A stretch of 7,368 bases of DNA from Anaerolineales bacterium (GTDB lineage Bacteria; Chloroflexota; Anaerolineae; Anaerolineales; E44-bin32): the NCBI GenBank assembly GCA_030642885.1, contig DAOWMX010000109.1, positions 1 to 7,368 of the forward strand. The letters are read 5' to 3'. The position numbers were made by a program, and so were the translations under genes. Under the pieces are notes generated by a model. The model was given only the letters and a program-made list of their open reading frames with translations, did no database searches and was not told the origin of the DNA. Below, piece after piece: positions 5,692-7,368 of this stretch. Positions within the stretch are counted from its first letter, which is position 1. Every line of letters starts with the position of its first letter.

Positions 5692-5817
5692 CCTGGTTGA
5701 GAATGACGGTTTCGGCTCTGGATTGCGCTTCAATGGAAAAGAGTCCGAGATTAAGACGGTTCACCCTACTAGGATTTGAAAATAGGGTTTAGCCGATAGT
5801 CCAATGTTTTAACCAGG
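5692..5817 (+). other. Possible branched RNA structure
   Basis: CCTGGTT (5692-5698) is the exact reverse complement of AACCAGG (5811-5817), and four further pairs (two of them G-T) extend inward. Inside it, 5710-5719 pairs with 5740-5750 (10 pairs, one bulged T at 5744), itself enclosing ATTG/CAAT at 5722-5725 and 5731-5734. A second hairpin pairs ACCCTA (5763-5768) with TAGGGT (5783-5788), followed by TTTAG. Together they form a closing stem with two arms. This could be a structured 3' region of the 92-codon transcript, a small RNA, or a chance set. No riboswitch class is recognised. Confidence 0.3.
5763..5790 (+). terminator. Weak candidate terminator hairpin after the 92-codon gene
   Basis: ACCCTA/TAGGGT forms a 6-bp stem with a 14-nt loop and is followed by only three T residues. 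It lies about 110 nt after the stop codon and before the helicase promoter, so the position is right, but the short stem and poor T-tract make it a weak candidate. Confidence 0.2.
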
Positions 5818-5838
5818 GGGTGCACTATAACCCTTGCG

Positions 5839-5901
5839 TTAAGACAGCTTCACGTTGCTTGACAGGTGCACAGCCATCGATTATCGTTAGCTCCGTCTTA
5901 A
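5839..5901. repeat. Inverted repeat flanking the helicase promoter
   Basis: TTAAGACAGCT (5839-5849) can pair with AGCT-CC-GTCTTAA (5889-5901), giving 11 pairs interrupted by a 2-nt bulge. The 39-nt interval contains both promoter boxes (5859-5864 and 5882-5887). The arms could be paired operator half-sites, or an RNA stem in transcripts reading through from upstream. Confidence 0.4.
5859..5887 (+). promoter_or_regulatory. Predicted sigma70-type promoter of the DEAD-box helicase gene
   Basis: A perfect -35 TTGACA at 5859-5864 is followed after 17 nt by TATCGT at 5882-5887 (4 of 6 to the consensus TATAAT). Transcription would begin near 5894 and give a leader of about 100 nt before the helicase ATG. 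Long leaders are common for cold-inducible RNA helicases, but no cold-shock box was recognised here. Confidence 0.5.
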
Positions 5902-5993
5902 TAATTAGCCAGCAGTCGTGGCCGCTGTTACGTTTGAGCTCCGCTCTATTCCCCTGACATCCGCTTGACTTCTGAAACAAGGAATTAATCTAT

Positions 5994-7211
5994 ATGAACT
6001 TCAATCAGTTTAATCTTGATTCCCGTTTAAATGACGGGATTAAACGTGAGGGTTATCACACACCAACGCCGATCCAGTTAGCGGCTATTCCCCTCGCACT
6101 TGCCGGGCACGACCTGATAGGCACTGCCCAAACGGGCACGGGCAAGACGGCGGCCTTTGTTCTGCCTATTCTACACAAGCTGCTCACAGGTCCACGCAAT
6201 CGAACGCGGGCTTTAATCATTACGCCAACCCGCGAGTTGGCTGAACAAATTCACCAGGCCATAGGCAGCCTGAGAGGCGGGACAAACATACGCAGCATTG
6301 CTATTTACGGTGGTGTTGGGGCCGGGGCTCAAATTGAGGCGCTGCACCGCGGCGTGGAAATTGTCGTGGCCTGCCCGGGGCGGCTACTGGATCATATCCA
6401 AAATAAACATGCCAAACTGGGGCAGTTGGAAGTGTTGGTGTTGGATGAGGCCGACCGGATGCTTGATATGGGTTTCTTGCCTGATATTAAACGCATCCTC
6501 CAACACGTTCCCGTGAGGCGGCAAACCATGCTATTTTCAGCCACTTTCCCCAAAGAGATTGAGCGTCTTGCAGCCCAGACTCTGCACAAACCTGAGCGGG
6601 TCGCCATAGGGCTTGCCCGGCCAGTTCACACAGTAGCCCATACGCTTTACCCGGTGCCGCATCACCTGAAAAGGGGGCTTGTGATCAAATTACTCCAACA
6701 GACGGATACCAATTCGGTGTTGATCTTCACCCGCACGAAACACCGCGCCCAGCGGTTGGCAAAACAAATCGCGGGCTCCGGCTTCAAGGTGACCAGTTTA
6801 CACAGTAACCGCACCCAGGGTCAGCGCCGCGCGGCCCTTAAGGGATTCAAACAAGGCAGGTACCAGGTTATGGTGGCGACGGACATAGCGGCGCGCGGTC
6901 TGGATATTGATCGTATCTCACATGTGATCAATTACGATATGCCCGACACTGCCGATGCTTACATTCACCGGATCGGGCGCACGGGGAGGGCCAAGCGCAC
7001 GGGAGAAGCCTTCACCTTGATCACCGCGGACGATCAGGCATTGGTACAAAAAATTGAGAAGATCATGAAGCAAAAACTGCCGCGGCAAACGCTGCCAGAC
7101 TTTAATTACGATGTACCTAAACCGGATTACCCGCAGACTGCTCGGAAACCAAAGCCGCGCAACAAGCGAACATCTCCTTCTCGGTCACACTATCGCGCCC
7201 GCCAGATCTAA
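5994..7211 (+). CDS. DEAD-box ATP-dependent RNA helicase, RhlE-like
   Basis: A complete 405-residue protein with all superfamily 2 helicase motifs in order. The Q motif (YHTPTPIQ, Gln28) comes first, with the upstream aromatic Phe6. Motif I is AQTGTGKT (45-52), Ia is PTREL (78-82) and CPGR is at 127-130. Motif II is DEAD (151-154), III is SAT (183-185), IV is LIFTRTK (243-249), V is ATDIAARGLDI (295-305) and VI is HRIGRTGRA (325-333). After the RecA-like core (to about 350) there is a short basic tail rich in Lys, Arg, Pro and Ser (about 376-405), typical of RhlE-type enzymes and likely to bind RNA. It should unwind short RNA duplexes with ATP in the cytoplasm, in RNA turnover, ribosome assembly or cold adaptation. 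The ATG has AAGGA at 5979-5983, 10 nt upstream. The gene stands alone with its own predicted promoter. Family is certain; the RhlE subgroup is likely. Confidence 0.96.
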   Translation: MNFNQFNLDSRLNDGIKREGYHTPTPIQLAAIPLALAGHDLIGTAQTGTGKTAAFVLPILHKLLTGPRNRTRALIITPTRELAEQIHQAIGSLRGGTNIRSIAIYGGVGAGAQIEALHRGVEIVVACPGRLLDHIQNKHAKLGQLEVLVLDEADRMLDMGFLPDIKRILQHVPVRRQTMLFSATFPKEIERLAAQTLHKPERVAIGLARPVHTVAHTLYPVPHHLKRGLVIKLLQQTDTNSVLIFTRTKHRAQRLAKQIAGSGFKVTSLHSNRTQGQRRAALKGFKQGRYQVMVATDIAARGLDIDRISHVINYDMPDTADAYIHRIGRTGRAKRTGEAFTLITADDQALVQKIEKIMKQKLPRQTLPDFNYDVPKPDYPQTARKPKPRNKRTSPSRSHYRARQI

Positions 7212-7368
7212 CCGATTGCCCCGACCTTATAACCATCCGGACGATTATATTCGGCTGATTTTGCTTGTTAAACCAAGCGGAGGGGACGGCAGAGAGATCA
7301 AAGAGGTTAACCGATTTTGGGGGTGGCAGATCGAAGAGAGTAATATTAAGAGTAGCCGATTATGAAAA

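Larger units (their letters stand above)
5655..5993. other. Intergenic region of 339 nt rich in inverted repeats, leader of the helicase gene
   Basis: No gene is supported here. The stretch contains the nested pairing at 5692-5817, the promoter and surrounding inverted repeat at 5839-5901, and two short direct repeats: GACGGTT at 5705-5711 and 5755-5761, and AGCTCCG at 5889-5895 and 5937-5943. TTAAGAC recurs at 5751-5757 and 5839-5845 and as its complement at 5895-5901. The last 100 nt would be the helicase 5' leader. The helicase ribosome-binding site is AAGGA at 5979-5983. Confidence 0.6.

Noticed and set aside
5965..5993. TTGACT followed by AT-rich sequence as a second helicase promoter
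   Set aside because: A -10 at the proper spacing would fall at the start codon itself and make the mRNA leaderless, despite an evident ribosome-binding site.
7263..7278. GCTTG/CAAGC hairpin as the helicase terminator
   Set aside because: The stem has only 5 bp and is followed by GC-rich sequence with no T-tract.
7111..7365. 84-codon open frame overlapping the end of the helicase gene
   Set aside because: It starts inside the helicase C-terminus in another frame, has no ribosome-binding site, and its product shows no recognisable composition or motif. It is most likely a shadow that runs on by chance.
7362..7368. ATG at the right edge as the start of a next gene
   Set aside because: Only two codons are visible and no ribosome-binding site stands at a proper distance, so it cannot be supported.

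Overview
The window looks like chromosomal DNA from a moderately GC-rich bacterium. Four things point that way: tightly packed operon genes with Shine-Dalgarno sequences, two 4-bp ATGA stop/start overlaps, sigma70-like promoters, and no introns. The gene set (an NmrA-like oxidoreductase followed by a three-subunit molybdenum hydroxylase in medium-small-large order and a CoxG-like protein) is common in aerobic heterotrophs. Chloroflexota or an actinobacterial-type lineage is my guess, but nothing in the sequence proves the phylum.

Region 1 (1-4746) is one apparent operon on the + strand. It starts with the 3' part of an NmrA/atypical-SDR NAD(P)-binding protein that runs off the left edge. Next come the FAD subunit (551-1441), the double [2Fe-2S] subunit (1455-1943) and the molybdopterin-cytosine-dinucleotide-type catalytic subunit (1940-4288) of a xanthine dehydrogenase/CO dehydrogenase family enzyme. 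A CoxG-like SRPBCC protein (4285-4746) closes it. Inferred electron flow is substrate -> Mo centre (large) -> two [2Fe-2S] clusters (small) -> FAD (medium) -> an acceptor, possibly reached with the help of the CoxG-like protein. The large-subunit active-site loop reads PVRGAGR, not the Cys-containing loop of true (form I) CO dehydrogenase. The enzyme is therefore a molybdenum hydroxylase of unknown substrate, not a demonstrated CO oxidiser.

Region 2 (4747-5375) is mostly non-coding and turns AT-rich. Two strong back-to-back hairpins follow the operon without a U-tract. A good promoter (TTGCAG-N17-TATAAT) has its -10 inside an imperfect 12-bp tandem repeat. A possible tiny lipoprotein or frame-disrupted membrane peptide follows.

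Region 3 (5376-5654) is a 92-residue protein of unknown function with a predicted beta-alpha-beta-beta-alpha-beta order and a strong ribosome-binding site.

Region 4 (5655-5993) is a 339-nt spacer with several nested inverted repeats. It also holds a consensus-like promoter (TTGACA-N17-TATCGT) lying inside an 11-bp inverted repeat.

Region 5 (5994-7211) is a complete RhlE-like DEAD-box RNA helicase with a basic tail. The remaining 157 nt contain no gene I can support. No tRNA, rRNA, CRISPR array or insertion sequence was recognised.
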